64,000 bases of DNA from Pseudomonas caspiana (GCF_002158995.1 NZ_LOHF01000007.1:62001-126000); one strand, 5' to 3'; positions 1 through 11,118 are shown, counted from the stretch's first letter. Notes: generated from the sequence alone by a model not told the origin. A program made the numbers and translations.

Positions 1-53
1 TCGCCGCGAAAAATGCTGCCATCAGCAAGGGCGAGTATGGCTGGCTTAGTCAA
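1..53 (-). CDS. carA: Carbamoyl-phosphate synthase small subunit, 5' end only
   Basis: Only the first 17 codons are inside the window. The minus strand reads TTG then ACTAAGCCAGCCATA, giving (M)TKPAILALADGSIFRG, the typical N-terminus of the Pseudomonas CarA glutaminase subunit. It supplies ammonia for carbamoyl phosphate in arginine and pyrimidine synthesis. A strong Shine-Dalgarno (GGGAGG, about 58-64) sits in front of the TTG at 53, and no ATG lies nearby, so a TTG start is the simplest reading. The place downstream of dapB matches the known Pseudomonas order dapB-carA-carB. The short plus-strand reading frame over the same bases (3-68) is a shadow. Confidence 0.85.
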   Translation of the reverse strand, partial: MTKPAILALADGSIFRG

Positions 54-98
54 GAAGACCTCCCGTAAGTAAAGCCTGAAAGGGCATTCGCAGGTTGC

Positions 99-135
99 AA
101 AAAAGCGGAATGACGTAGTTACGTCACCCCGCTTT
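99..135 (-). terminator. Attenuator-like hairpin in the carA leader
   Basis: On the minus strand a 15-bp stem with a 4-base loop is followed directly by six T residues. The arms are at 121-135 and 102-116, with two G-U pairs in the middle. It ends about 45 bases before the carA start. An intrinsic terminator between promoter and gene suggests transcription attenuation. Leader control of carAB by pyrimidines is known in P. aeruginosa; that this hairpin is the element here is inference. Confidence 0.6.
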
Positions 136-175
136 CTTATAGAATCATCTGCGCGCTTTTAGTGGACACACTAAA
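136..175 (-). promoter_or_regulatory. Candidate carA control region
   Basis: The minus strand has a TATAAG hexamer (136-141). About 17 bases upstream is an inverted repeat TTTAGTG-gaca-CACTAAA (158-175) lying where a -35 box would be. No good TTGACA is visible, so the palindrome may be an operator or the promoter may need an activator. Further upstream, TGTCGC (239-244, minus strand) resembles the first half of the Pseudomonas ArgR half-site, but the second part does not match. Confidence 0.35.
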
Positions 176-269
176 GCTGTAGCTTACAGAAAAAGGCTTT
201 TTTGGTCTACCGCCAATGAGGCGAAATGACGAGGGAATGCGACAGAAGTTCCCTGGAAAGGATAAAACA

Positions 270-307
270 GAGGCGCAACACCCTTAACTCTAGGGTTGCG
301 CCTCTTT
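270..307. terminator. Terminator after dapB
   Basis: A 10-bp perfect stem (GAGGCGCAAC / GTTGCGCCTC) has T-rich sequence on both sides. It lies just past the dapB stop, so it probably ends the dnaJ-dapB transcript and separates it from carA. Confidence 0.75.
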
Positions 308-319
308 TGCAGCCGTCAA

Positions 320-1135
<816 letters not shown>

Positions 1136-2272
1136 TTACAAATCGCCGAAGAAACGCTTCACACCGTCAAACCAGCCAGTGGCTTTCGGGGAGTGAGAAC
1201 TGTCGCCTTCCAGCGTTGAGCGGAACTCTTCAAGCAGTTCACGCTGACGACGGCCCAGATTAACCGGAGTCTCGACAGCAACGCGGCACATCAAATCACC
1301 CGCACCACCGCCACGCACCGGAGCGACACCCTTGCCACGCAAACGGAACTGCTTGCCGGTCTGGGTACCCTCAGGGATCTTCAGTTTGACGCGACCATCC
1401 AGTGTTGGCACTTCCAGCTCACCACCCAGGGCGGCGTCAGTGAAGCTGATCGGCACTTCGCAGAACAGATGCTTGCCGTCACGCTGGAAGATCGCGTGCT
1501 CGCGCACGTTGATCACCACGTACAGGTCACCCGTTGGCCCACCTTGCGTACCCGCCTCGCCTTCGCCGGAAAGACGAATACGATCGCCGGTATCAACCCC
1601 AGGCGGTACTTTCACAGCGAGGGTCTTGTACTCTTCGACGCGGCCTTCGCCATGGCAGGAATCGCACGGATCGGAAATGATCTTGCCGTTGCCGTGGCAG
1701 CGCGGACAAGTTTGCTGCACCGAGAAGAAACCTTGCTGCATGCGAACCTGGCCAATACCACCACAGGTCGGGCACGTAACAGGCGAGGAGCCTTTCTTGG
1801 CACCCGAACCGTCGCAAGGCTTGCAGTTAACCAGCGTCGGAACGCGGATATTGACCGAGGTGCCGCGCACGGCCTCTTCGAGGTTCAGCTCAAGGGTGTA
1901 GCGCAGATCGCTGCCACGCTGAGCGCCGCCACGACCACCGCCACCGCCCCGGCCACCGCCGAAGAAGTCACTGAACACATCGCCGAAAATGTCGGAGAAG
2001 TTCGCACCGCCCGCGCCACCGCCAAAACCGCCGCCCCCCATGCTTGGGTCGACGCCAGCATGACCATACTGGTCGTAGGCTGCGCGCTTGCTGGCATCGG
2101 ACAGAACTTCGTAGGCCTCGTTGGCCTCTTTGAACAGTTCTTCCGACGCTTTGTCATCAGGATTGCGATCAGGGTGATGCTTCATCGCCAGACGACGATA
2201 AGCTTTCTTCAGATCAGCCTCGCTGGAGCCTCGCTCCACCCCCAATACTTCGTAATAGTCACGCTTAGCCAT
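1136..2272 (-). CDS. dnaJ: Chaperone protein DnaJ
   Basis: Co-chaperone that delivers unfolded substrates to DnaK and stimulates its ATPase. The 378-residue protein starts [11 protein letters not shown]. It has a J domain with the HPD loop (about residues 33-35), a Gly/Phe-rich linker (about 75-115) and four CxxCxGxG zinc-binding repeats (about 145-210), then the C-terminal substrate domain. I chose the start at 2272 because upstream in-frame codons do not resemble DnaJ. GGAAG lies just upstream as ribosome binding site. It follows dnaK after a 324-base gap. Confidence 0.97.
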   Translation of the reverse strand: MAKRDYYEVLGVERGSSEADLKKAYRRLAMKHHPDRNPDDKASEELFKEANEAYEVLSDASKRAAYDQYGHAGVDPSMGGGGFGGGAGGANFSDIFGDVFSDFFGGGRGGGGGRGGAQRGSDLRYTLELNLEEAVRGTSVNIRVPTLVNCKPCDGSGAKKGSSPVTCPTCGGIGQVRMQQGFFSVQQTCPRCHGNGKIISDPCDSCHGEGRVEEYKTLAVKVPPGVDTGDRIRLSGEGEAGTQGGPTGDLYVVINVREHAIFQRDGKHLFCEVPISFTDAALGGELEVPTLDGRVKLKIPEGTQTGKQFRLRGKGVAPVRGGGAGDLMCRVAVETPVNLGRRQRELLEEFRSTLEGDSSHSPKATGWFDGVKRFFGDL

Positions 2273-2596
2273 AAATTCTTCCGCACTCTTGAGGACGTCC
2301 GGCAAAACCCTCCTGAGCCTTGCCAAACTCGTTGAGCCCCATACAGGCCCGGACCCAACTCACGTCAATTCAACGATCCTGGTCTTCATTTCACCGGCCA
2401 GACTGACCGGGAAAGCGGCAGAACAAGCCGTATGCAGGAGCATGACGACCTTGCCACATCGGCTTGCGGTACATACCGCAGGCCGCAAAAAATTCGTCTG
2501 TTCCAGACACGCCAACGCGGGAGCAAGCTCCCGCGCGGCGACATCCTACCAGCGACCGCCCGAAAACGGTCAACTGGCTTGCAAGTGAGCCTGCGC
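2273..2596. other. dnaK-dnaJ intergenic region
   Basis: These 324 bases have no gene. The only clear structure is a perfect hairpin at 2516-2535 (CGCGGGAGC-aa-GCTCCCGCG) without a T tract, of the kind found in Pseudomonas REP elements. It may protect the dnaK mRNA 3' end. I see no sigma-32 promoter here, so dnaJ probably depends on read-through from dnaK. Confidence 0.5.
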
Positions 2597-4516
<1,920 letters not shown>

Positions 4517-4596
4517 CTTTGAATCTCCCGAAATTTTGAATTTGGTTGCCGCAACTGCGTTTACAAATTGCGGTAGCTCTTAAACGCTTGGCCTAT

Positions 4597-4624
4597 AAAT
4601 GGGGGCCAGACAGCTGATTTCAAG
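4597..4624 (-). promoter_or_regulatory. Sigma-32 promoter of dnaK
   Basis: The minus strand reads CTTGAAA (4618-4624), a 13-base spacer, then CCCCATTT (4597-4604), a near-perfect match to the sigma-32 consensus. The -35 box overlaps the grpE stop codon, so dnaK can be induced independently of grpE. Confidence 0.8.
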
Positions 4625-5183
4625 CCTGCTCATCAATTGATGGCTGAACAGGCGATGGAGCCTTGCTGACCACGACCATGGCCGGGCGCAGCAGGCGACC
4701 ATTAAGCTGGTAGCCCTTCTGAAACACTTTCAAAACGCTGTTTGGTTCAACATCTGCGCTTTCCTGCATGGCCATTGCCTGATGGTGCTCGGCATTGAAT
4801 GGCTGGCCATGCGGATCAATCGCTTCAAGGTTGTAACGCTTGAGCGTGTCGCCAAACATTTTCAGCGTCAGCTCGATACCTTCACGCATCGGACGAATGC
4901 TTTCGTCGTCCGGGCTGGACAGGTCCAGACCACGCTCAAGGCTGTCCACGATCGGCAGCAAGTCACTCGCAAACTTCTCAAGTGCAAACTTGTGAGCCTT
5001 TTCTACATCCTGTTCTGCACGGCGGCGGACGTTCTGCAAATCCGCAGCCACACGCAGGGACTGGTCCTGTGCCGCAGCCAGCTGCTCTTCGAGCACTTGC
5101 ACGCGGGTGACCAATTCTTCACCGGTAACCGCTTCGGCAGCCTGGTCCTGGGTCTGCGCATCCAGATTCTGTTCGTCAGCCAT
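4620..5183 (-). CDS. grpE: Nucleotide exchange factor GrpE
   Basis: Releases ADP from DnaK in the Hsp70 cycle. The 187-residue protein has the usual layout: an acidic, glutamine-rich N-terminus, a long helical region (about 25-95) with the conserved [17 protein letters not shown] stretch, and a C-terminal beta domain ending in a typical [18 protein letters not shown]. It is first in the grpE-dnaK-dnaJ run, 103 bases before dnaK. A good AGGAG-type ribosome site precedes the ATG at 5183. Confidence 0.97.
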   Translation of the reverse strand: MADEQNLDAQTQDQAAEAVTGEELVTRVQVLEEQLAAAQDQSLRVAADLQNVRRRAEQDVEKAHKFALEKFASDLLPIVDSLERGLDLSSPDDESIRPMREGIELTLKMFGDTLKRYNLEAIDPHGQPFNAEHHQAMAMQESADVEPNSVLKVFQKGYQLNGRLLRPAMVVVSKAPSPVQPSIDEQA

Positions 5184-5235
5184 AGATTTCTCCTTTCAAT
5201 ACGTCCGCGACCTCAAATCGCGCTTCTGCCCCCCT

Positions 5236-5263
5236 ATATGGGAGCGGAATTTTCAGCTTCAAG
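5236..5263 (-). promoter_or_regulatory. Sigma-32 promoter of grpE
   Basis: The minus strand has CTTGAAG (5257-5263), 14 bases, then CCCATAT (5236-5242), about 50 bases before the grpE start. This is the expected heat-shock promoter arrangement. Confidence 0.8.
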
Positions 5264-5395
5264 AGCAAATTTCAACAGATCGACAAAAGTCCTCACAAAA
5301 CCTCCGGCCAAAGCCAAGTCCTTATCGCACTTGAACAAATCGCCAAATGGACTAAAAAAAGCTTGCTCCCGAACGAATCGAGCTAAATCAGGGCA

Positions 5396-5432
5396 TTGTC
5401 ACCGACAAATAAAACACTGTATAAATAACCAG
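5396..5432 (+). promoter_or_regulatory. recN promoter with LexA box
   Basis: TTGTCA (5396-5401) and TATAAA (5420-5425) with an 18-base spacer form a sigma-70 promoter. Overlapping the -10 box is CTGTATAAATAACCAG (5417-5432), a CTG-N10-CAG SOS box with one mismatch to CTGT-N8-ACAG. It is 24 bases before the recN ATG. recN is a known SOS gene. Confidence 0.75.
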
Positions 5433-5455
5433 ACTTATCGCTTGGGAGCCACTCC

Positions 5456-7129
5456 ATGCTGGTGCACCTTTCCGTACATAACTACGCCATCGTTGAACAT
5501 CTCGATCTTGAGCTGGACCGCGGCATGAGCGTGATCACCGGTGAAACCGGGGCTGGTAAATCGATCATGCTCGACGCCCTCGGCCTGACCCTGGGCGACA
5601 GAGCCGACAGCGGCGTGGTTCGGCCCGGCGCGGATAAGGCAGACATTCTGGCGACCTTCGATCTGGTCGACATTCCCGAAGCGCAAACCTGGCTGCAAGA
5701 GCGTGATCTGGACAACGACGGCCCGTGCATCCTGCGCAGGGTCATCACCGCCGAAGGTCGCTCGCGCTCCTACATCAATGGCACGCCCTGCCCTCAAGGT
5801 GACTTGAAAGCACTGGGTGAGCTGTTGATCGACATTCACAGCCAGCACGAACATCAATCGCTGCTCAAGACTGACACTCACCGTCGTCTGCTGGATGAGT
5901 ACGCAGGCGCCACTGATCTTGCCCGCCAGGTACAGCTTGCCGCCCAGCGCTGGCGGCAGACCCGCCAGGAGCTGGACAAACTCTCCAACTCCGGCGACGA
6001 GCAACGCGCGCGCCATCAGCTTCTGAGCTATCAGCTTGAAGAACTGGAAAGCCTCAGCCTTGGCGAGAATGAGCTGGAGCAGCTTGAGCAGGAACAGAAA
6101 ACCCTGACCAACGCCGAAAGCCTGCTGAGTATTTGCCGTCAGGTGGTCGAGCAGTGCAGCGAGAACGATTCCGGGAATGTATTGAACGCGCTGACCGCCA
6201 GCCTGCATCGCCTTGGCAGCGTCAATGACTCGCCGACCGCTTTGAGCGAAGCCACCAATCTGCTGTCCAGCGCACAGATTCAGGTAGAAGAAGCGGTCGG
6301 CGAACTCAACCGCTTCCTTGATCACTTCGACGCTGATCCGGCTCGCCTGCAGCAGCTTGAAGAACGTCTCGACGCCATCTATACCCTGGCGCGCAAACAT
6401 CGCATCCAGCCGACGGAGGTCGCAACGCTTCAACAGAAGCTGCTGGACGAGATCGAAACACTGAATGCCAACGACGAAGCGATCGAGCGACTGGAAAATG
6501 AATTGTCGTCGTTCGCACGTCACTATAAAGAGAAGGCCCGGGAACTGAGCGACCTGCGCCATCGCGCAGCACCGGAACTGGCAGCTGCCGTGGAGCACGA
6601 AATCCAGCGCCTTGGCATGCCCGGCGGACGGTTCAGCATCGAGCTCAAGGCCAACCCCGAGAAAGAATTGCTGCCCAACGGCCTTGAACAGGTTGAACTG
6701 CTGGTTAGCGCCAACCCTGGCCAGCCGCTCAAAGCGCTGGCCAAAGTGGCGTCGGGCGGTGAGCTCTCAAGGATCAGCCTCGCGATTCAGGTGATCACTG
6801 CGCAGACATCTCGAGTACCGACATTGGTCTTCGACGAAGTGGATGTCGGGATCGGCGGCCCCACGGCTGAAATCGTCGGCCAATTGCTGCGACGCCTGGG
6901 TGATCGCGGGCAAGTCATGACGGTGACTCACTTGCCGCAGGTAGCAGCGCAGGGACACCAGCATCTGTTTGTGCACAAAGTCCGCGACAGCGAAGCAACC
7001 CGCACTGCTGTATCAAAACTGAGCAAGAATGAGCGTATCGAAGAAGTCGCGAGGATGCTGGGCGGGATCGACCTGACCAAAGAATCGCTGGCCCATGCGA
7101 AGAAAATGGTCGTGACAGCCAAGAGCTGA
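5456..7129 (+). CDS. recN: DNA repair protein RecN
   Basis: SMC-like ATPase that acts in recombinational repair of double-strand breaks. The 557-residue protein has a Walker A motif (GETGAGKS, about residues 29-36). Long coiled-coil arms span about 160-370. The ABC signature SGGELSRIS lies near 435 and the Walker B motif TLVFDEVDVGIGG near 460. Length is normal. It is divergent from grpE, and the LexA-type box upstream indicates SOS induction. A REP doublet and a terminator follow. Confidence 0.97.
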   Translation: MLVHLSVHNYAIVEHLDLELDRGMSVITGETGAGKSIMLDALGLTLGDRADSGVVRPGADKADILATFDLVDIPEAQTWLQERDLDNDGPCILRRVITAEGRSRSYINGTPCPQGDLKALGELLIDIHSQHEHQSLLKTDTHRRLLDEYAGATDLARQVQLAAQRWRQTRQELDKLSNSGDEQRARHQLLSYQLEELESLSLGENELEQLEQEQKTLTNAESLLSICRQVVEQCSENDSGNVLNALTASLHRLGSVNDSPTALSEATNLLSSAQIQVEEAVGELNRFLDHFDADPARLQQLEERLDAIYTLARKHRIQPTEVATLQQKLLDEIETLNANDEAIERLENELSSFARHYKEKARELSDLRHRAAPELAAAVEHEIQRLGMPGGRFSIELKANPEKELLPNGLEQVELLVSANPGQPLKALAKVASGGELSRISLAIQVITAQTSRVPTLVFDEVDVGIGGPTAEIVGQLLRRLGDRGQVMTVTHLPQVAAQGHQHLFVHKVRDSEATRTAVSKLSKNERIEEVARMLGGIDLTKESLAHAKKMVVTAKS

Positions 7130-7143
7130 TGACGCTTATTCAT

Positions 7144-7239
7144 GACGTGGGACCGGCTTCAGCCGGGAAGAGGCCTGACCAGCCGCTGCATGTGCGTCGT
7201 CAGAAATACCGCCTTCCCGGCTAAAGCCGGTCCCACGTC
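7144..7239. repeat. REP doublet (REPIN), class with GGGACCGGCTT
   Basis: Two inverted copies of a REP unit (GACGTGGGACCGGCTT.AGCC) flank a 40-base middle. A second copy in the opposite orientation is at 10021-10112 and even shares part of the inner segment (GTCGTCAGAAAT.CCGCC). Both sit just after a gene 3' end. Confidence 0.85.
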
Positions 7240-7259
7240 GTCAGGTTCTCCAAAACGCA

Positions 7260-7283
7260 CAAAGGCGACCCTAGGGTCGCCTT
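7260..7283. terminator. Bidirectional terminator between recN and fur
   Basis: A perfect palindrome AAAGGCGACC-ctag-GGTCGCCTTT lies between the convergent recN and fur genes and can end both transcripts. Confidence 0.75.
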
Positions 7284-7305
7284 TGCTGATTGCATCAAAA
7301 AAGAC

Positions 7306-7713
7306 TTAGGCCTTTTTCATGCGCACATAGAGCACCAAGTTGTGATCCACCAACTCGAAGCCGTGCCGCTCGACAATCGCTTTCTGAAGCTTTTCGATTT
7401 CTTCGTCGAAGAACTCGATCACTTCTCCGGATTCCACGTTGACCATATGGTCGTGGTGGCCGCCGTCAGCCAGTTCGAATACCGCATGTCCACCGTCGAA
7501 ATTGTGGCGAACCACTAATCCGGCCGCTTCGAATTGGGTCAGTACACGGTAAACCGTGGCCAGTCCGACGTCCTCGCTAGCTTCCATCAGTGCCTTGTAA
7601 ACATCCTCGGCACTCATGTGGCGCTGCTCGGCGGAATCGAGCATCTGTAGTATTTTGACCCGTGGCAGGGTCACTTTAAGTCCGGCTTTTCGTAGTTCGC
7701 TATTTTCAACCAT
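7306..7713 (-). CDS. fur: Ferric uptake regulator Fur
   Basis: Iron-responsive repressor. The 135-residue product begins MVENSELRKAGLKVTLPR. It has a winged-helix N-terminal half (to about 80) and a metal-binding dimerisation half with the GGHHDHM motif (about residues 87-93) and later His/Glu ligands. The Pseudomonas Fur length (about 134) supports the ATG at 7713 rather than the 32-codon upstream extension. It is divergent from bamE over a 98-base gap that contains a TATGAT hexamer (7761-7766). Confidence 0.96.
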   Translation of the reverse strand: MVENSELRKAGLKVTLPRVKILQMLDSAEQRHMSAEDVYKALMEASEDVGLATVYRVLTQFEAAGLVVRHNFDGGHAVFELADGGHHDHMVNVESGEVIEFFDEEIEKLQKAIVERHGFELVDHNLVLYVRMKKA

Positions 7714-7811
7714 GGTCAGCTTTCTCGCAGACGCTGCTTCGCAGCTTCTCTTAATGCAGGTATGATCGGGGTTTACGTTGTCCCAGCCAAGATAGTGGAA
7801 GTCGCCCACCG

Positions 7812-8321
7812 ATGCAAAACACCAAGCTCCTGCTAACCAGTTTCACCCTTGTGGGACTGCTCGCACTCGCCGGTTGTTCATTCCCCGGGGTTTACAAAAT
7901 CGACATCCAGCAAGGCAATGTCGTCACGCAGGACATGATAGACCAGTTAAGGCCGGGAATGACCCGACGGCAAGTACGGTTTATCATGGGCAACCCCCTG
8001 CTGACCGATACTTTCCATGCTGATCGCTGGGATTACCTGTACAGCCTGCAGCCTGGTGGCGGTGAACGTCAGCAAGAGCGCGTATCGCTGATCTTCAATG
8101 GCAATGACCAATTGGTCAGCCTGTCCGGCGACTTCATGCCGGGCGTGAGCCGCGATGAAGCCATTCTTGGCAACGACGGCAGCTCAACTGCTACGCCAGA
8201 GCAGCCTAAAGAAGAACCTGCCAAGCCAGGCTCGCTGCTGGATCAGATCCAGCAAGACGTCGACAAAGTCGAGACCGTCCCTGTTCCTACCCAGGAACCA
8301 CTGGAAGTCTCGCCGCAGTAA
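7812..8321 (+). CDS. bamE: Outer-membrane assembly lipoprotein BamE (OmlA/SmpA)
   Basis: Small lipoprotein subunit of the BAM complex that folds outer-membrane proteins. The 169-residue protein has a lipoprotein signal ending in the lipobox LAGC (Cys22), followed by the conserved segments [18 protein letters not shown] and [12 protein letters not shown]. The C-terminal 50 residues are a Pro/Glu-rich tail, longer than in E. coli but usual in pseudomonads. GGAAG is the ribosome site. The fur/omlA divergent arrangement is classical for Pseudomonas. Confidence 0.95.
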   Translation: MQNTKLLLTSFTLVGLLALAGCSFPGVYKIDIQQGNVVTQDMIDQLRPGMTRRQVRFIMGNPLLTDTFHADRWDYLYSLQPGGGERQQERVSLIFNGNDQLVSLSGDFMPGVSRDEAILGNDGSSTATPEQPKEEPAKPGSLLDQIQQDVDKVETVPVPTQEPLEVSPQ

Positions 8322-8340
8322 AAGCATTACTGCAGCAACA

Positions 8341-8366
8341 AAAAAGCCCGGCATGCCGGGCTTTTT
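8341..8366. terminator. Bidirectional terminator
   Basis: AAAAAGCCCGGC-at-GCCGGGCTTTTT is perfectly symmetric and lies between the convergent bamE and rnfH. Confidence 0.85.
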
Positions 8367-8390
8367 GCTGTCTGCGTATCGCCAAAGAGG

Positions 8391-8702
8391 CTAAAGCCCG
8401 CTTTCTTTTCTGGCCTTCGCGGCTTTGGCAGCGCGCAACCGACGAATCTCCTTGGGGTCAGCCAAAAGCGGGCGATATATCTCAATCCGGTCGCCCTGCT
8501 CGACTATGCGCTCCTGACTTACAGCCTTGCCGAAAATCCCCACAGGGCACTGCGTCAGGTCCAGCTCGGGAAACTCATTGCCAAACCCTGAAATCAGCAG
8601 TGCCTGCTGAACAGTCGAGCCTGCTGGAATCTCAACGGCACGCAACAGCTGTCGATCTACTCCAGCGTGCACCACCTCGATCGTTAGCATCGCTTCAACC
8701 AT
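8391..8702 (-). CDS. rnfH: RnfH family (RatB-like) ubiquitin-fold protein
   Basis: A 103-residue small basic protein of the RnfH/UPF0125 family, a beta-grasp fold. The core LTIEVVHAGVDRQ...VPAGSTVQQALLISG...GIFGKAV and the RIEIYRPLLADPKEIRRLRAAKA tail are typical. Its exact role is not established; in enterobacteria it is paired with ratA. I chose the ATG at 8702 (MVEAML), which overlaps the ratA stop by 8 bases; an internal ATG 12 bases on is possible. It is co-transcribed with ratA. Confidence 0.85.
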   Translation of the reverse strand: MVEAMLTIEVVHAGVDRQLLRAVEIPAGSTVQQALLISGFGNEFPELDLTQCPVGIFGKAVSQERIVEQGDRIEIYRPLLADPKEIRRLRAAKAAKARKESGL

Positions 8703-9129
8703 GCAACTCTTTCGCTCGCTGACAGAACGCGTCCACCAGCGTATTAGCCGCCTGATTGAACAATGGCCCAAGCGTGGCGCGAACAATGGGGCCAGCGTAA
8801 TCAAACGACAGGTCGAGACTGATCTTGCAGGCTTTTTCGCCCAGCGCCTTGAACGTCCAGACGCCATGCAACTGCTCGAATGGCCCTTCGACCAGATCCA
8901 TCACGATGGACTGCCCAGGCACCAGCGTGTTTTTCGTAACAAAATGCTGGCTTAAACCGCCCTTGGCGATTTCCAGGCTGGCGCGCATGTGCTCCTCACT
9001 CACCTCCAGCACTTTAGCGTCAGAGCACCAAGGCAAGAATTCGGAGTAGCGCTCTACATCATTGACCAGGTCATAGAGAGCCTTGGCCGGATAGGGCAAA
9101 AGAGCGGAACGTTGAATATGCGTAGTCAT
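8695..9129 (-). CDS. ratA: START-like SRPBCC protein RatA
   Basis: A 144-residue SRPBCC/START-fold protein of the coenzyme Q-binding COQ10 / RatA family. It starts MTTHIQRSALLPYPAKALYDLV and contains the typical DVERYSEFLPWCS and FKVNTLVPG-like segments. In E. coli RatA was reported to affect 70S ribosome association; homologues act as ubiquinone-binding proteins, so the function here is open. The start at 9129 fits the family; longer in-frame codons upstream do not. It is divergent from smpB and overlaps rnfH. Confidence 0.88.
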   Translation of the reverse strand: MTTHIQRSALLPYPAKALYDLVNDVERYSEFLPWCSDAKVLEVSEEHMRASLEIAKGGLSQHFVTKNTLVPGQSIVMDLVEGPFEQLHGVWTFKALGEKACKISLDLSFDYAGPIVRATLGPLFNQAANTLVDAFCQRAKELHG

Positions 9130-9443
9130 GTCAGCGTCAATTCCAAAGCTGTGCGGCAAGTACATCAAGGATGCCGAACGGCGCCACATAGCGCATCAAA
9201 AAAACGTCAAAGCAAGGAGCGCCAAGGCCCGTCACCCAACCTGCGGATACTGCAAACACACGTCACCTTGGTGAACAGCGTGATGAACAAATCGACCTGG
9301 CGAGCCAGCATCGGTTCGAATGAAATATTAGTCACCTGTGCTTCAGGGCTAGAAATACTCGCCCGAAGCAGCGCGCATTGTCCGGGATTCAATCAACGCG
9401 CTCAAGCATGCAGCTTCCCGTAGCCGACATTGAAGCGAGTCCC

Positions 9444-9449
9444 TATAAT
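9444..9449 (+). promoter_or_regulatory. -10 box very close to smpB
   Basis: A perfect TATAAT ends 9 bases before the smpB ATG, which would place the transcript start within about 3 bases of the start codon. No recognisable -35 box or Shine-Dalgarno is present. Confidence 0.4.
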
Positions 9450-9458
9450 GCGTCGCCT

Positions 9459-9941
9459 ATGGCTAAGCTCAAGAAACACCCTACAGGGACCATCGCGCAA
9501 AATAAAAAAGCGCGTCACGATTACTTCATCGAACACAAGTTCGAGGCCGGTCTGGTCCTGGCTGGCTGGGAAGTAAAAAGTCTGCGTGCCAACAAGGTAC
9601 AGCTGGTCGACAGTTACGTGCTGCTCAAAGATGGTGAGGCCTGGCTGATGGGTAGCCACATTTCGCCGTTGACGACTGCCAGCACGCACGTCATCGCTGA
9701 CCCGACACGTACCCGCAAACTGTTGCTCAACCAGCGCGAGCTTGAAAAGCTGACGTCATCGGTTCAGCAGAAAGGCTATGCCTGCGTGGCTCTTTCCCTT
9801 TACTGGAAGCAGCACTTGATCAAGTGCGAAATTGCTCTGGGTAAAGGCAAGAAGGAATACGACAAGCGCCACACCGAGCGTGAGCGCGATTCCGATCGCG
9901 AGCTGCAACGTGCCGTGCGGACCAAGGGCAAGGATGATTAG
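9459..9941 (+). CDS. smpB: SsrA-binding protein SmpB
   Basis: Binds tmRNA and brings it to stalled ribosomes for trans-translation. The 160-residue protein has the OB-fold with [29 protein letters not shown] near the N-terminus and the basic C-terminal tail ([21 protein letters not shown]), which enters the empty mRNA channel. The start [10 protein letters not shown] at 9459 is chosen on family length. Its RNA partner ssrA is 8 kb downstream on the same strand. Confidence 0.96.
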   Translation: MAKLKKHPTGTIAQNKKARHDYFIEHKFEAGLVLAGWEVKSLRANKVQLVDSYVLLKDGEAWLMGSHISPLTTASTHVIADPTRTRKLLLNQRELEKLTSSVQQKGYACVALSLYWKQHLIKCEIALGKGKKEYDKRHTERERDSDRELQRAVRTKGKDD

Positions 9942-10020
9942 GCTTAGCGCCTGATTCATTACTCTGCGAGGCTCTATTTGCAGGCGCGACCTCATGTCTG
10001 CCTGCAAATAGGGCCCTCGA

Positions 10021-10112
10021 CGTGGGACCGGCTTTAGCCGGGAAGGCGGCATTTCTGACGACACATTTTTAGTGACTGTAACGGCCTCTTCCCGGCTAAA
10101 GCCGGTCCCACG
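10021..10112. repeat. REP doublet (REPIN), second copy of the GGGACCGGCTT class
   Basis: Inverted pair of REP units (CGTGGGACCGGCTTTAGCC / GGCTAAAGCCGGTCCCACG), in opposite orientation to the copy at 7144-7239. A separate hairpin with arms CTATTTGCAGGC / GCCTGCAAATAG lies just before it (about 9973-10010) and may terminate smpB. Confidence 0.85.
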
Positions 10113-10156
10113 ACAGATGGGTTAGCACAGACTCAACGCCCTGTTGGTCTATCTGA

Positions 10157-10924
10157 TCACATCCCATTCCGCCGCTCCGCCCGAGCCGTGCGTTGCGCCT
10201 GCTGCCGCACTTCTTCCAGCACTTCCTGCACGTACAGCAAATGACGACTGGAAATATCACGCGCATCGTCCGCGCGCCCTTCGATAATGGCTGTGTATAA
10301 CTCCCGGTGCTGACTGATCAGCATGTCGCGGGTTTCGCTGCGCTGTTTGTACATCCCGCCAATGTTGATCACCACGTTGCGTTTGAGCAGATCGAACAAC
10401 CCGCGAATGGTGTGCAGCAAAATGGCGTTATGACTCGCTTCGGCGATAGCCATATGAAAGCTCGCATCTGCTGCGCCCTCCTCTGCCCGGCTAACTTCGC
10501 CTACCCGCGTGTAGCAATCCTGCAAAGTGTCGAACGCTAACCGCAGACGCTCGCGATCCACATCCGTGGCGCGCATCGCCGCGTAGTAGGCGCAGGACGC
10601 TTCAAGCGTGTGACGGAACTCCAGCAGGTCGCGCTGCGCATCCGGGCTGCTTTCCAGCAGATGCAGCAGCGGATCGCTGAACGTCGAGCCAATGTTCTCC
10701 ACTACATAATTGCCGCCGCCCTGGCGGCTGATCAACAGGCCTTTCGCGGTCAGCTTCTGGATCGCTTCGCGCAAGGAAGGCCGGGAAACACCAAATTGCT
10801 CAGCAAGCGTACGCTCGGCGGGCAAGCGCCCGCCTGACTTGAGCGTGCCCTCAAGAATCATTCGTTCAAGCTGCTCGACAATATCGTCGGACAAACGGCG
10901 CTGACGCACCTGATCAAAGCCCAT
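10157..10924 (-). CDS. lldR: Lactate-responsive GntR/FadR-family repressor LldR
   Basis: A 255-residue FadR-subfamily regulator with an N-terminal winged helix (LPAERTLAEQFGVSRPSLREA, about 35-55) and a C-terminal helical effector domain. It is divergent from lldP, and a perfect 17-base operator lies between them, so it most likely represses lldP-lldD-dld until lactate binds. I prefer the ATG at 10924 (MGFDQVRQRRLSDD), with GGAG 8 bases upstream; a GTG three codons earlier is the alternative. Confidence 0.93.
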   Translation of the reverse strand: MGFDQVRQRRLSDDIVEQLERMILEGTLKSGGRLPAERTLAEQFGVSRPSLREAIQKLTAKGLLISRQGGGNYVVENIGSTFSDPLLHLLESSPDAQRDLLEFRHTLEASCAYYAAMRATDVDRERLRLAFDTLQDCYTRVGEVSRAEEGAADASFHMAIAEASHNAILLHTIRGLFDLLKRNVVINIGGMYKQRSETRDMLISQHRELYTAIIEGRADDARDISSRHLLYVQEVLEEVRQQAQRTARAERRNGM

Positions 10925-11071
10925 CACTCTCACTCCACTTCCCCGATCGTGTTACCGGGCGCGCGTATTCTGGCTGATTGCCGCCTTTCAAGCACCCGCC
11001 AGATAGCGCCCGAAAAGCCATATCAGCGGCTCATTTAACAGGGTCTTCTACGAAAGTCGCACCACTGCAAA

Positions 11072-11101
11072 TTGACACATCAATAGCAAGGCTTCTACGC
11101 T
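11072..11101 (+). promoter_or_regulatory. Candidate lldP promoter
   Basis: TTGACA (11072-11077) is a perfect -35 box. The best -10 at 18-base spacing is a weak TACGCT (11096-11101). The LldR operator lies just downstream of the predicted start, a normal place for a repressor. Confidence 0.4.
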
Positions 11102-11118
11102 AGCGACTAGACATTGTA

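Noticed and set aside
3..68. Plus-strand reading frame ending at the left edge
   Set aside because: The opposite strand is the start of carA with a strong ribosome site, and the hairpin after it fits the carA leader.
7144..7239. REP doublet considered as the recN terminator
   Set aside because: No T tract follows either arm; the palindrome at 7260-7283 is a better terminator.
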